Of a DNA stretch of 61,273 nt, positions 34,506 to 43,525 are shown piece by piece (the stretch's first letter is position 1; each line of letters begins with the position of its first letter). The notes beneath the pieces were generated by a model. It had not been told where the DNA came from. It ran no database searches and saw only the letters and a program-made list of their open reading frames with translations. The DNA comes from Nitrospinaceae bacterium. Its GTDB lineage: Bacteria; Nitrospinota; Nitrospinia; Nitrospinales; VA-1. The DNA is taken from the NCBI GenBank assembly GCA_029261655.1, contig JAJDAY010000006.1, positions 1 through 61,273 on the forward strand, in the 5' to 3' direction. A program made the translations under genes and the position numbers.

Positions 34506-35915
34506 ATGAAGAAATTCATCGTCTATACATTTATGGTCGCTATTTTAGTTGGCTCTTATTTGGCAACTGCAATGCCAGCCAAGGCAACTGATTTGGGGCA
34601 ACAATTGGTTCAGGGACAATGTTCCTCTTGCCACAAATTTGAGGGACAAGCCGAGTCCAGATTTAATCTCAAAGCCCCCTCCCTGATGTGGGGCGGGAGC
34701 AAGTTTCAGAAGGATTGGCTGGTTAGATACCTTACGGGAAAAGAAGATCCTCTTTATCAAAAAGGATACCGATGGGACAATTCCCGAAAACCGATCAAGC
34801 ATGCGGTTGTGGCGAAGAAAGAAGCTGAGGCAATCGCGGATTATTTTAGTAAAAAGTTGAATGATCCCAGGGTGAAAAAAAATGTTCTGGACCTCACCCA
34901 TTTCACCGAAATGGAGGCTTCATTTGGCGAAAAGATTTTTAAGGAACACTCCTGCATCGCCTGCCATCAAATCAAGGAAGATGGAAAAGCAACCGGTGGT
35001 TCGCAAAGCACTTCCTTTCATAACGCGGGAAAGCGTCTAAAAGTAGATTGGATCCACCGCTTTAACCTGGACCCGCCCGACTTTGTTCCGCACAGCGGCG
35101 AATTTGTCGCCGATGTCAGTGAATTGGGCCTGCGTTACGTCACGGGATACATCATGACCCTGGGTGTGGACGACTTTAAATTTTATGAACCCTGGAAAGA
35201 TGAAATTTTCAAAAACGCGGATGTGAAACGCGGCGGTCAATTTTATAAAGAATACTGCGCCCAATGTCATGGTTTGTCCGGCGAAGGAGATGGTCCCGCG
35301 GCTTTGGACCTCAAGCCCAAGCCAGCCATCCACGCAAAGATGGCTCTTGATAATGAACCGGTGGACTATCTTTATAACGTGGTCTATTACGGAGGAAAAA
35401 ATGTTGGCAAATCTCCGCTCATGCCCTACTGGGGTCTCACGCTCAAACCACAAGGTGTCGCAGACGTTATCGCCTATATGAGAAACACGTTTAAAGGCGG
35501 TGAAAAAGTCGCCAGGGTTGCGCCCGAAGGAAAGGTTGCAACCCAGTTGGGATCCTGCCCGCAGGTCCGTAAAACGCATCGCGCGCCAGGCAATATTCAT
35601 GACATGAAGAATCCTCTGGAACCATCCGCAAAGAATCTGAAAAAAGGCAAGGTCCTATTCCAAAGCAGGGCCAAACCGCTGGCCTGCAAACATTGCCACG
35701 GTTTGAAGGGAGATGGGAAGGGGTATAAGGCCGTCAATATGGTTCCTCCGCCGAGGAATTTTACTTGCGCAAAAACAATGAATGAAATCACAGATGGCCA
35801 AATGTTCTGGATCATCAAAAATGGTTCGAAAGACACCGAAATGCAGGCCTATGACAAATTGAAGGAAAAACAAATATGGCAACTGGTTCTCTACCTGAGG
35901 GAACTTTCAAAATAG
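34506..35915 (+). CDS. Tetraheme c-type cytochrome (paralogue 2)
   Basis: A 469-aa exported protein with signal peptide ending near AKA. Four heme sites: CSSCH near 39, CIACH near 150, CAQCH near 252 and CKHCH near 394. It is colinear with the 32.1-33.6 kb protein over its whole length (same heme spacing, same HSGEFVADVSELGL block, same YNVVYYGGK--GKSP-MPYWGLT block) and ends in the same CPQ-R/PRNFTC/DGQMFWIIK module. The two arose by duplication with the secreted protein between them. A periplasmic electron-transfer role is inferred. Confidence 0.9.
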   Translation: MKKFIVYTFMVAILVGSYLATAMPAKATDLGQQLVQGQCSSCHKFEGQAESRFNLKAPSLMWGGSKFQKDWLVRYLTGKEDPLYQKGYRWDNSRKPIKHAVVAKKEAEAIADYFSKKLNDPRVKKNVLDLTHFTEMEASFGEKIFKEHSCIACHQIKEDGKATGGSQSTSFHNAGKRLKVDWIHRFNLDPPDFVPHSGEFVADVSELGLRYVTGYIMTLGVDDFKFYEPWKDEIFKNADVKRGGQFYKEYCAQCHGLSGEGDGPAALDLKPKPAIHAKMALDNEPVDYLYNVVYYGGKNVGKSPLMPYWGLTLKPQGVADVIAYMRNTFKGGEKVARVAPEGKVATQLGSCPQVRKTHRAPGNIHDMKNPLEPSAKNLKKGKVLFQSRAKPLACKHCHGLKGDGKGYKAVNMVPPPRNFTCAKTMNEITDGQMFWIIKNGSKDTEMQAYDKLKEKQIWQLVLYLRELSK

Positions 35916-35977
35916 GGATTGTGTCGGGCATGATATAATTCGTATTAATCCGAAAGAGTTGGTAGGGCCGAGTAATT

Positions 35978-37066
35978 ATGCGAAAAAAATATTTGAGTTC
36001 TTTAAAGCTAAAACGGGGGATAACTTGTATGGGAGGAGAAAACGCAGGATTTCATGGAGACATCAATCTCCGTGTGTGGCTTGCGGTAATACCCCAAATA
36101 TTCGGAAAATTAAAAGCTGAGAAAAAGGTGGAGATAGTCTCTGCGCAACAACATGAACTTTATAAACCTGAAATCCGTAACCAAAAAAATTCCACTTCTC
36201 GAACAATTTGTGAAGTCATGACGCCCTATCGATTCGTCTTGCTGATAATGTGTTGGGTGGTCACATTTGCAATAGTTCCGGGTATTTTGTCCTTTGCGGC
36301 GGCGCAGTCTCATTCTTCCTTGAAGATTCCATTCAGCTTGCCGGAAGATGAATTTCCAGATGGCCCGTTGGGCGAGGCCATCCAGTTTGGTGAAGACTTG
36401 GTAATGGAAACACAGACCTTTGCCAAATCCTATGTGGGCAATGGACTGAATTGCCGAAACTGCCATCTGGGTGGAGGCACCACACCAAATGCCATGCCTT
36501 TTGTCGGTATCTCCGGTTTGTTTCCCACATATCGGGGGCGGTCGGGAAAGGTGGACTCCCTTCAGGAACGGATCAACGGCTGTTTCAGGCGCTCACTTAA
36601 TGGCAAACCGCTGGAGCTGGACAGCCCCGAGATGACAGCAATCGTCGCCTATATGACGTGGTTGTCGCAGAGTATCCCGACCGGATTAGAGGTGGAAGGA
36701 CGGGGCGCTAAACGATTGCCGCCCCCATCAAATCCACCCGATCCAAAACGCGGCCAGAAACTATTTATCTCTAAATGTTCTCACTGCCATGGAGAAGATG
36801 GTCAGGGGAGCCAAAACTCGAATGGGTCTTATTTGTTTCCTCCTCTTTGGGGAGATCATTCGTTTAATATTGCCGCTGGCATGGCAAGACTCAACACCGC
36901 GGCAGCGTTCATCAAACACAATATGCCTTTTGGCCAGGGTGGAAGCCTGACTGACCAGGAAGCCTATGATATTGCTTCCTTTTTTACAATCCAACCGCGT
37001 CCTGATTTTTCAGATAAATCCAAGGATTGGCCAAAGGGAGGCAAACCCAAGGATGCCCGTTATTAA
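35978..37066 (+). CDS. TsdA-like diheme cytochrome c (thiosulfate dehydrogenase family)
   Basis: A diheme protein with heme sites CRNCHL near residue 159 and CSHCHG near 267 of the longest frame (362 aa). The blocks GLNCRNCHLGGGT, FPTYRGRSGKVDSLQERINGCFRRSLNGKPL and ITAIVAYMTWLSQ-like helix match TsdA, which couples two thiosulfates to tetrathionate or runs in reverse. The ligand to heme 1 in TsdA is a Cys; a Cys is present in the INGCFRRS block at the expected place. The true start may be the ATG at 36218, which begins directly with a signal peptide (MTPYRFVLLIMCWVV); the 80 residues before it have no recognisable domain. Confidence 0.82.
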   Translation: MRKKYLSSLKLKRGITCMGGENAGFHGDINLRVWLAVIPQIFGKLKAEKKVEIVSAQQHELYKPEIRNQKNSTSRTICEVMTPYRFVLLIMCWVVTFAIVPGILSFAAAQSHSSLKIPFSLPEDEFPDGPLGEAIQFGEDLVMETQTFAKSYVGNGLNCRNCHLGGGTTPNAMPFVGISGLFPTYRGRSGKVDSLQERINGCFRRSLNGKPLELDSPEMTAIVAYMTWLSQSIPTGLEVEGRGAKRLPPPSNPPDPKRGQKLFISKCSHCHGEDGQGSQNSNGSYLFPPLWGDHSFNIAAGMARLNTAAAFIKHNMPFGQGGSLTDQEAYDIASFFTIQPRPDFSDKSKDWPKGGKPKDARY

Positions 37067-37177
37067 TTCGGTATATCGCATTCAACTATAGGATTATTGT
37101 AAAAGTCTTACGACGGCTCTCGGCAAGAATCAGACACGAATTATTTGTTCCAACTTGCCGTAAAATTCAAAGAATTG

Positions 37178-37579
37178 TTAAGTGTCATGATTGTTTAGCT
37201 TAAAAAAGACAAAGGGCATCACTGCTACCCAAAATAAAAATAATGTCCAAATTCGCCCGTTTAATATATTGTAATCAGCTAAGAGCTTCTCCCATGAGTT
37301 TCCAGCCACAAAGTGCCCAAAACCGAATTCAAACCCGATTGTCAAAATCAACCAAACAATTCCTATAGTCCATGCCTGGCTCGATGATTCCAGCACCCAC
37401 AGACGGCTAAGCCACCAAACAACTGCACCGATCGCAAGGATCCCAGTAACAGTCGAAATTTGGTGAGCGGCAAGATCGGAAATTGTATTGCCATAAGTGA
37501 TTTGCCTCAATATGCCATTTGCTATCGATACAATAGCCAGAATGAGCCATGCAAGAAGGTATTTCGTAATCATCTTCAC
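37178..37579 (-). CDS. Small four-helix membrane protein, unknown function
   Basis: A 133-aa protein with about four hydrophobic segments (residues 5-24, 40-62, 70-92 and 110-128) and conserved-looking polar residues GFEFGFGHFVAG in the third. No family is confidently recognised. It lies alone on the minus strand, convergent with the TsdA-like gene. Confidence 0.6.
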   Translation of the reverse strand: MKMITKYLLAWLILAIVSIANGILRQITYGNTISDLAAHQISTVTGILAIGAVVWWLSRLWVLESSSQAWTIGIVWLILTIGFEFGFGHFVAGNSWEKLLADYNILNGRIWTLFLFWVAVMPFVFFKLNNHDT

Positions 37580-37879
37580 GATGAAACCTGGTTAAAGTTA
37601 TCGGAGGTAAAGGTAGGATATCATGGCGTTGAAAACAGTTTTCGGGGTATCAGACCTCGATCAACTGAATATATACGAGGTACTCCGGCGGCTCTCAGTC
37701 CTGCCCCCAGGGTGTGTTTTAGATCGTGGACGTGAGCATGTTCCAATGCCGCCCACGCCCTGGCCTTTCTTCAGACATTTACAACCCATTTACATTCCCA
37801 CGGCTTCCCAGGAAAACACATAAGTCCTTTAAAAAATTATTTTGCAATACATGGGAATAAACGGGAAAGCCAAGGAAGG

Positions 37880-38060
37880 TCATAATCCAAAGGTCGTCAG
37901 TTCAAATCTGGCCCCCGTTACCAAATAAAGTAAGCACTTACGGGAATTATCCTGCAGGTGCTTTTTTATTGCCGTTGGCGGGTTTTAAGGTTTCTTCTAT
38001 TTACTTAATGGCCCTTCCCCAACCTGGCCTCCCACTTTTTCAATAACCGACCTTTATCAC
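37880..38060 (+). repeat. Degenerate copy of tRNA-fMet 3' half and downstream flank
   Basis: From 37880 the sequence tcataa-ccaaaggtcgtcag (with small changes) and onward through the CCA (37921-37923) matches 11444-11486 of the intact initiator tRNA. It continues with the downstream hairpin agcac...ggtgctttttta and a further ~90 bp of diverging similarity (gttggcgggtttt, ggcccttcccc). The 5' half of the tRNA is absent, and the acceptor pair G2-C71 is lost. It is on the same strand as the intact gene, so the two copies are direct repeats 26.4 kb apart, the arrangement expected at the end of an element integrated in a tRNA gene. Confidence 0.8.
37933..37968 (+). terminator. Terminator-like hairpin in the tRNA remnant
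   Basis: AGCACTTACGGG and CCTGCAGGTGCT pair (two wobbles and one mismatch) with TTTTTTA after. It is the diverged copy of the terminator at 11496-11531. Confidence 0.55.
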
Positions 38061-38270
38061 AAACAACTGTGATAGCGCTCCTTCACAAGGATGGGCAAAT
38101 TCCGGGAAAATGGTCATTCCTCCAGTCAAGTTTATTGATTTTATTGTGACTGCGATGCGTCCGGGTTTCCGGTGAGTAGAACTTTAACATCCAAAATCTG
38201 TATTTTAGCGACAACACTAATTAAAAATTATAGGTTATTATTGTTTTTTTAAAATTGTTTCAATATTGTA

Positions 38271-38280
38271 CCCCCCCCCC
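38271..38280. repeat. Poly-C tract (C10)
   Basis: Ten consecutive C in an otherwise AT-rich stretch, 380 bp upstream of the NRPS-type gene. Homopolymers of this length are prone to slippage; no frame crosses it, so any effect would be on promoter spacing. Confidence 0.6.
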
Positions 38281-38601
38281 TTTTCGCCTACATGAAATAC
38301 ACTATTTTAATAATTCCGATATTTTTATATCCACTCCGAACCGAAATGAAAATTTCTTGTTGAAGTAAGGAGCGCAAATCTATATCCTATTGATCCTCAA
38401 TGCATATAATTTTTCGCAAAATAGAGCTTTTTTTATTCTATTTCAGCGAACTTCATAGTAATTTTTGGAAATTGGTTTGAATTCAAAGAGGTTCATCGAC
38501 TTGTTGTTCCCCTATTGAAGCTCATCCATTCCTACTGGTCTACTCACCTCACAATTTTAAATGGTTGATGAGTTGTTAGAGATTCCAAGTCCGAGAAAAT
38601 A

Positions 38602-38622
38602 AACCTCCGTAAGTCGGAGGTT
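38602..38622 (+). repeat. Small hairpin with T-arm-like sequence upstream of the NRPS-type gene
   Basis: AACCTCCG and CGGAGGTT pair perfectly around taagt, followed by cgaagcc. The reading cggaggttcgaagcc resembles a tRNA T-arm, but no acceptor or anticodon stem accompanies it. It lies about 40 nt before the NRPS-type start and could affect its translation. Confidence 0.4.
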
Positions 38623-38659
38623 CGAAGCCATAGAATAACTTTTTGGAATGGAGGAGCAT

Positions 38660-41600
38660 ATGTCCGCACCATTAAAATTCAGCAGTGTCCTGATCGGAGG
38701 GCAGTCCTTACTGATTCAATGTGCCGAACGGTTGTTAGAAAAAGGTCACTCGATCAAGGCTGTCATCACTGCCGAACCTGACATTCTCAAATGGGCGGAA
38801 AGAAAAAACATTCGTTGTCTCGACCCGGCTTCCGATCTCGTCGGCCAGTTAAGAAATGAGCCCTTTGACCTTCTTTTCAGCATAGCCAACTTCACCCTCA
38901 TTTCTGAAGAACTGCTTGCCCTTCCGCGTAACTATGCCATAAATTTCCACGATGGAATTCTTCCAGATCGCGCCGGTTTGAATGTGCCCACATGGGCGCT
39001 CATGAACGAAGCCGTCGAGCATGGGATATCCTGGCACATCATGACAGCGGAACTTGATAAGGGAGATATTCTGAAACAAAAAAGTTTTCCCACTGCCGAA
39101 GGCGAAACGTCCCTCACCCTGAACCTTAAATGCTATGAAGCGGGCATACAGGGTTTTAACGAAATGATGGACGAGTTGGAGGAGGATCGGGTTCAACCCA
39201 TCCAGCAGGATTTTTCTCGTCGCGCCTATTTTGGCCAATGGAAACGCCCTGATGCCGCAGGATTGATCGACTGGACCCAACCGGCAAAACAAATTGACGC
39301 CCTGGTCCGTGCTCTAGATTTTGGTCCCTACTGGAATCCGCTGGGTTTGGCGAAAATGGAGGTGGACAGTCAGGCGCTGATTGTCAAACAGACTAAAGTT
39401 CTTCCCGTAAAAGCCACCGTGCCGGCAGGGACGATCACAAAAATCGAACAGGGTGAGATCCATGTCGCGACCGGAACTCAGGAGATCGCGATCGTGGAGT
39501 TTTCTGGGCTGGACGGCGCTGTAATGCATCCCGAAAATGTCACGGAAACTTTTGGGCTCAAGGAGGGCGACACCTTGCCCATCCTGAATGCAGGCCAGGC
39601 CGAAGCCCTGACCGCAACCAATTCAAAGTTTTGCCGCAAAGAACAATTCTGGGTCAAACGCCTGGCGGACCTGAACTCTATTGAAATTTCCTACGCCAAA
39701 CGTCAGAATTCCGAAGAGAAAACAAACTCCTACCGGGAACTATCCTTTTCCTCACCCGCTCCAGTGTTGACCTTCAATAATGGGCGGGAAGGTTTGGCAG
39801 GAGACCTGCTACTCAAGGCGTTTGCTTTGTTTCTCTCTCGAATCAGCGGCAAAAGTACATTCAAAATTCCCTATCGTAATACCTCCAATCATGAGACGGT
39901 CCTGGTCAAAGGCCTTTTTGCGTCGCATGTGCCTTTATTCGTTGACCTGGCGGACGACCCCAAATTCCATGAATTTCAAGGCCGGATGAAAGAGGAATTG
40001 AGTCTTTTGGAGGAAAATGGTTCCTATGCGATGGATTTGATCCTCCGGCATCCAGACCTTGGCACTGCGGTTCACTCTTGGCACAGTGCGCCTTCACCGG
40101 TGGTGCTCGAACGAGTGAGCCAATTGACCACTCAAAAGCCCGAGGCATGGGTTCCCGCATCGGGAAGCGATTTGACGATTGTGATTCCAGACGATGGACA
40201 AGAATGCCTTTGGGTCTACAATCAAAGCGTGTACGACGAAGCCGCAATTCTACGCATGCAGGAACAATTTGAAACTTTGTTGAAAGAAATCGTCCAGATC
40301 CCGGACACTCCGGCGAGTGCCTATACCATTTTATCCGAGCGGGAAAAAAAAGATCTCCTCGAAAACTGGAATTCGACCCGGCTGGAAATTCCGCAAGATC
40401 GTTGCGTTCATCATTTATTCGAAGAGCAGGTCCAAAAAACCCCGGACGCGGTGGCCCTGGTTTTTCAGGACAGTTCGCTCACCTACAGAGAACTCAATAG
40501 CCGCGCCAACCAGATGGCCCATTGCCTCATGGAGCGCAACGTCGGCCCCGATGATTTAGTGGCAGTTCTTCTGGACCGCTCAATCGAAATGCTGGTGGCC
40601 ATGCTGGGGATCATGAAAGCCGGTGGAGCTTACGTTCCGCTGGATCCGGTCTATCCGAAAGACCGGCTCGAGTTCATGGTGGAAGACGCCCAGGTGTCCA
40701 CCGTGCTCACCCAGGAAAAATATGCGAATTTTCTCCCGGATACAGGCGCGGAAAAGGTTCAGATCGATTCAGAATGGGCCCAGATAGCTAAATTAAGTTT
40801 CCAAAACCCCGATGCAAAGGTCAATTCCAAAAATCTGGCCTATGTGATTTACACCTCGGGGTCTACCGGCAGGCCCAAAGGCGTCATGGTAGAACACCGC
40901 AACGTCGTCAATTTTTTCGCGGGTATGGACCAGCGTCTCAAGGGAGATCCACCCGGAGTCTGGCTGGCGGTGACCAGCCTGTCGTTTGATATCTCCGTTC
41001 TCGAGTTGTTCTGGACACTGGCGCGAGGCTTTAAAGTCGTCCTGTATGCGGGTGAAGACCGGGCAGTCGAAAATGAGTCTGATAGGAGCGCGGAAAAAAA
41101 AATAGCCCATTTGGATAAGAAAATGGATTTCAGTTTGTTTTATTTCGCAGCCGATGCGGCAGAATCTGGAACCGATAAGTATCAACTTCTTTTTGAAGGC
41201 GCCAAGTATGGGGACGAGAACGGGTTTCAAGCCGTGTGGACACCGGAGAGGCATTTTCATGCTTTTGGCGGGCTTTATCCCAGCCCGGCCACAATGGGTG
41301 CCGCCCTTGCCGTGACCACCAAGAACGTAAAAATCCGGGCCGGAAGTTGTGTCCTGCCTCTTCATTCTCCTATCCGCATTGCCGAAGACTGGTCTTTGGT
41401 GGACAATCTCTCCAATGGCCGGGTAGGCGTTGCTTTCGCCTCTGGCTGGCATCCAAATGATTTTGTTTTGATGCCGCAAAACTTTGCCGACCGTCATCAA
41501 AAGTTGAGCGAAGGAATCGATCAGGTGCGTGCCCTCTGGCGAGGAGAGTCCCTGAGTTTTCCAGGACCCCTGGGAGAGGACGTCACTTTACGCACCCTTC

Positions 41601-43456
41601 CCCGTCCGATTCAGCCCGAATTCCCCATCTGGATCACCGCCGCCGGCAATCCGGAGACTTTTCGTCTCGCTGGGAAAAAGGGAACAAATATTCTGACCCA
41701 CTTGCTGGGACAATCGGTCGAAGAGGTGGCGGAAAAAATTCGGATTTACAGGGAATCATGGCGCGAAGCCGGGCATACAGGGGAAGGATATGTCACCCTC
41801 ATGTTACACACCTTTGTCGCGGATGATGAAGAGTTTGTGCGTGCCCAGGTAAAGGGTCCTTTGAAAGAATATCTGAGGACCGCCGGGGCGTTGATTCAAA
41901 AATACGCCTCTTCTTTTCCCACCACTAGCAAGGAAGGATTATCGGAAGAAGATAAAAAAGAAGTCGATGAACAATTCCAGAAAATGTCCAAGGACGACAT
42001 GGAAGCAATGCTCGAGCACGCCTATATCCGATATTACGAAACAAGCGGGTTGTTTGGAACACCAGAGTCCTGTGTCGCTTTCATCGATCGACTCAAAGGC
42101 ATTGGAGTGGATGATGTGGCCTGCCTCATCGATTTTGGAGTTCCCGCTGATACGGTTTTGAAACATTTGCCCCACTTGAATCAGCTTAGAAAGTCGACCT
42201 CCAAACCGAAAAGTGGGGGTGGAAAAGCGGATTACTCTATTCCGGCTTTGATTCGGAGACACCAAGTGACTCACCTTCAGTGCACCCCTTCGATGGCGGG
42301 TATGCTGACGGCAGACCCTCTGGCTCATGATGCCCTGGGCACTCTCAAGCAGGTGATGGTGGGGGGGGAAGCTTTTCCCACAAAACTCGCCTCCGAACTT
42401 CGGTCCTTTGTTTCTGGCGATGTCATCAATATGTACGGGCCGACCGAGACCACCATTTGGTCGTCCACCCATGCTTTGGACGATTCATCAGGGGCGGTCC
42501 CCATAGGCAGGCCCATTGCCAATACTCAACTTTATGTTCTGGACAAAAACCTTCAACCGGTTCCCGTTGGAGTGCCGGGTGAACTGTTTATCGCCGGAGA
42601 CAGCGTGGTGAGGGGGTATCTGTTCCGGTCCGAATTGACCGATGAGCGCTTTGTTCCCGATCCTTTCAGCGGCGCTCCCCGATCCCGGATGTATCGCACA
42701 GGCGATCTGGTGCGTTATCGGCCCGATGGTGTTTTGGAGTTTCTCGGTCGCATGGATCATCAGGTGAAAATAAGAGGGTATCGCATTGAGCTGGGAGAAA
42801 TCGAGGCTACCCTGGTTCAGCAATCCTCAATCCGGCAAGCGATTGTATTGGCCGTGGATTGGGCCGATTTGATGATGACTCCCCAGGGTTCATCCAACGA
42901 CAATGGAGCAAGCCCTACCGACCAGCGCCTGGTGGCCTACTATATTCCAGAGTCCGGAGCGCGTGTTATGACCACGGAAATGAGAAAACTATTGAGGTCT
43001 AGACTTCCGGAATTCATGATACCTCAGCATTTTGTCGAGTTAGAGGCTTTTCCGGAAACTCCCAACGGTAAGGTGGATCGGAATGCGTTGCCTTCTCCCT
43101 TCACCGGAAACACTACGAGTGAAAATAATTTCGCTGAACCTCGCACCGAGACAGAAAAGGTTTTGGCGAGAATTTGGCAGGACGTTCTTGGCATCGACCG
43201 GGTGGGGATTCACGATAATTTTTTTGAGTTGGGCGGGAATTCTCTCCTGGTTCTCCAGGTCATATTGAAGACTGAAAAAGCCACGGGCACTCGTCTTCCT
43301 TTTCGTGTTTTACTTTTAAACACCATCGAACAAATCGCCCCCCAATGTCCGGTGAAATCTTCTTCCCTGGAGGAAAAACCTGTGTCCGGGCAAGCACCAA
43401 AACCTCTTAGGCCATTCACCAGCCGCCTGATGAAGAAAATGAAGGAGTATTTTTGA
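38660..43456 (+). CDS. NRPS-type synthase: formyltransferase - partial condensation - adenylation with embedded luciferase-like monooxygenase - carrier
   Basis: About 1,598 aa. The ATG at 38660 is preferred (ggagg 5 nt upstream) over that at 38648. Domain order, approximate residues: (1) 1-310, formyltransferase with N- and C-lobes; catalytic Asn and His in INFHDGILP and Asp in ELDKGDIL are present. (2) 330-570, the C-terminal half of a condensation domain; no HHxxxDG was found, so it is inactive or structural. (3) 590-800, adenylation core N-part with YTSGSTGRPKG (near 733) and SFDISVLELFW. (4) 820-1165, a flavin luciferase-like monooxygenase inserted in the A domain. (5) 1190-1500, A-domain remainder with MYGPTETT and GNGKVDR-like NGKVDRNALP. 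(6) 1515-1590, carrier with ELGGNSLLVLQ. No thioesterase or reductase domain ends it. Embedded LLM domains of this type are known in secondary-metabolite synthases. Confidence 0.92.
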   Translation: MSAPLKFSSVLIGGQSLLIQCAERLLEKGHSIKAVITAEPDILKWAERKNIRCLDPASDLVGQLRNEPFDLLFSIANFTLISEELLALPRNYAINFHDGILPDRAGLNVPTWALMNEAVEHGISWHIMTAELDKGDILKQKSFPTAEGETSLTLNLKCYEAGIQGFNEMMDELEEDRVQPIQQDFSRRAYFGQWKRPDAAGLIDWTQPAKQIDALVRALDFGPYWNPLGLAKMEVDSQALIVKQTKVLPVKATVPAGTITKIEQGEIHVATGTQEIAIVEFSGLDGAVMHPENVTETFGLKEGDTLPILNAGQAEALTATNSKFCRKEQFWVKRLADLNSIEISYAKRQNSEEKTNSYRELSFSSPAPVLTFNNGREGLAGDLLLKAFALFLSRISGKSTFKIPYRNTSNHETVLVKGLFASHVPLFVDLADDPKFHEFQGRMKEELSLLEENGSYAMDLILRHPDLGTAVHSWHSAPSPVVLERVSQLTTQKPEAWVPASGSDLTIVIPDDGQECLWVYNQSVYDEAAILRMQEQFETLLKEIVQIPDTPASAYTILSEREKKDLLENWNSTRLEIPQDRCVHHLFEEQVQKTPDAVALVFQDSSLTYRELNSRANQMAHCLMERNVGPDDLVAVLLDRSIEMLVAMLGIMKAGGAYVPLDPVYPKDRLEFMVEDAQVSTVLTQEKYANFLPDTGAEKVQIDSEWAQIAKLSFQNPDAKVNSKNLAYVIYTSGSTGRPKGVMVEHRNVVNFFAGMDQRLKGDPPGVWLAVTSLSFDISVLELFWTLARGFKVVLYAGEDRAVENESDRSAEKKIAHLDKKMDFSLFYFAADAAESGTDKYQLLFEGAKYGDENGFQAVWTPERHFHAFGGLYPSPATMGAALAVTTKNVKIRAGSCVLPLHSPIRIAEDWSLVDNLSNGRVGVAFASGWHPNDFVLMPQNFADRHQKLSEGIDQVRALWRGESLSFPGPLGEDVTLRTLPRPIQPEFPIWITAAGNPETFRLAGKKGTNILTHLLGQSVEEVAEKIRIYRESWREAGHTGEGYVTLMLHTFVADDEEFVRAQVKGPLKEYLRTAGALIQKYASSFPTTSKEGLSEEDKKEVDEQFQKMSKDDMEAMLEHAYIRYYETSGLFGTPESCVAFIDRLKGIGVDDVACLIDFGVPADTVLKHLPHLNQLRKSTSKPKSGGGKADYSIPALIRRHQVTHLQCTPSMAGMLTADPLAHDALGTLKQVMVGGEAFPTKLASELRSFVSGDVINMYGPTETTIWSSTHALDDSSGAVPIGRPIANTQLYVLDKNLQPVPVGVPGELFIAGDSVVRGYLFRSELTDERFVPDPFSGAPRSRMYRTGDLVRYRPDGVLEFLGRMDHQVKIRGYRIELGEIEATLVQQSSIRQAIVLAVDWADLMMTPQGSSNDNGASPTDQRLVAYYIPESGARVMTTEMRKLLRSRLPEFMIPQHFVELEAFPETPNGKVDRNALPSPFTGNTTSENNFAEPRTETEKVLARIWQDVLGIDRVGIHDNFFELGGNSLLVLQVILKTEKATGTRLPFRVLLLNTIEQIAPQCPVKSSSLEEKPVSGQAPKPLRPFTSRLMKKMKEYF

Positions 43457-43525
43457 GAAACACGGACAAAAAAACTGTATGAAAATTATTATGCACGAGT
43501 TATTTTTTATTTTTGGAACCTTGTT

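Larger units (their letters stand above)
37580..38659. other. 1.1-kb mostly non-coding region before the NRPS-type gene
   Basis: Contains the degraded tRNA-fMet 3' half (37880-37923) with its terminator-like hairpin, a C10 tract (38271-38280), a long AT-rich stretch, and a small hairpin with a T-arm-like sequence (38602-38622). An in-frame stretch at 37623-37823 has no recognisable features and is probably not a gene. Confidence 0.5.

Noticed and set aside
37623..37823. 66-codon frame with SD-like ggaggt upstream
   Set aside because: Spacing to the ATG is about 14 nt, no homologous motif is visible, and it lies in an otherwise decayed tRNA-flanking region.
40793..41500. 235-codon open frame on the minus strand
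   Set aside because: Antisense to the adenylation/monooxygenase part of the NRPS-type gene; no motif of its own.
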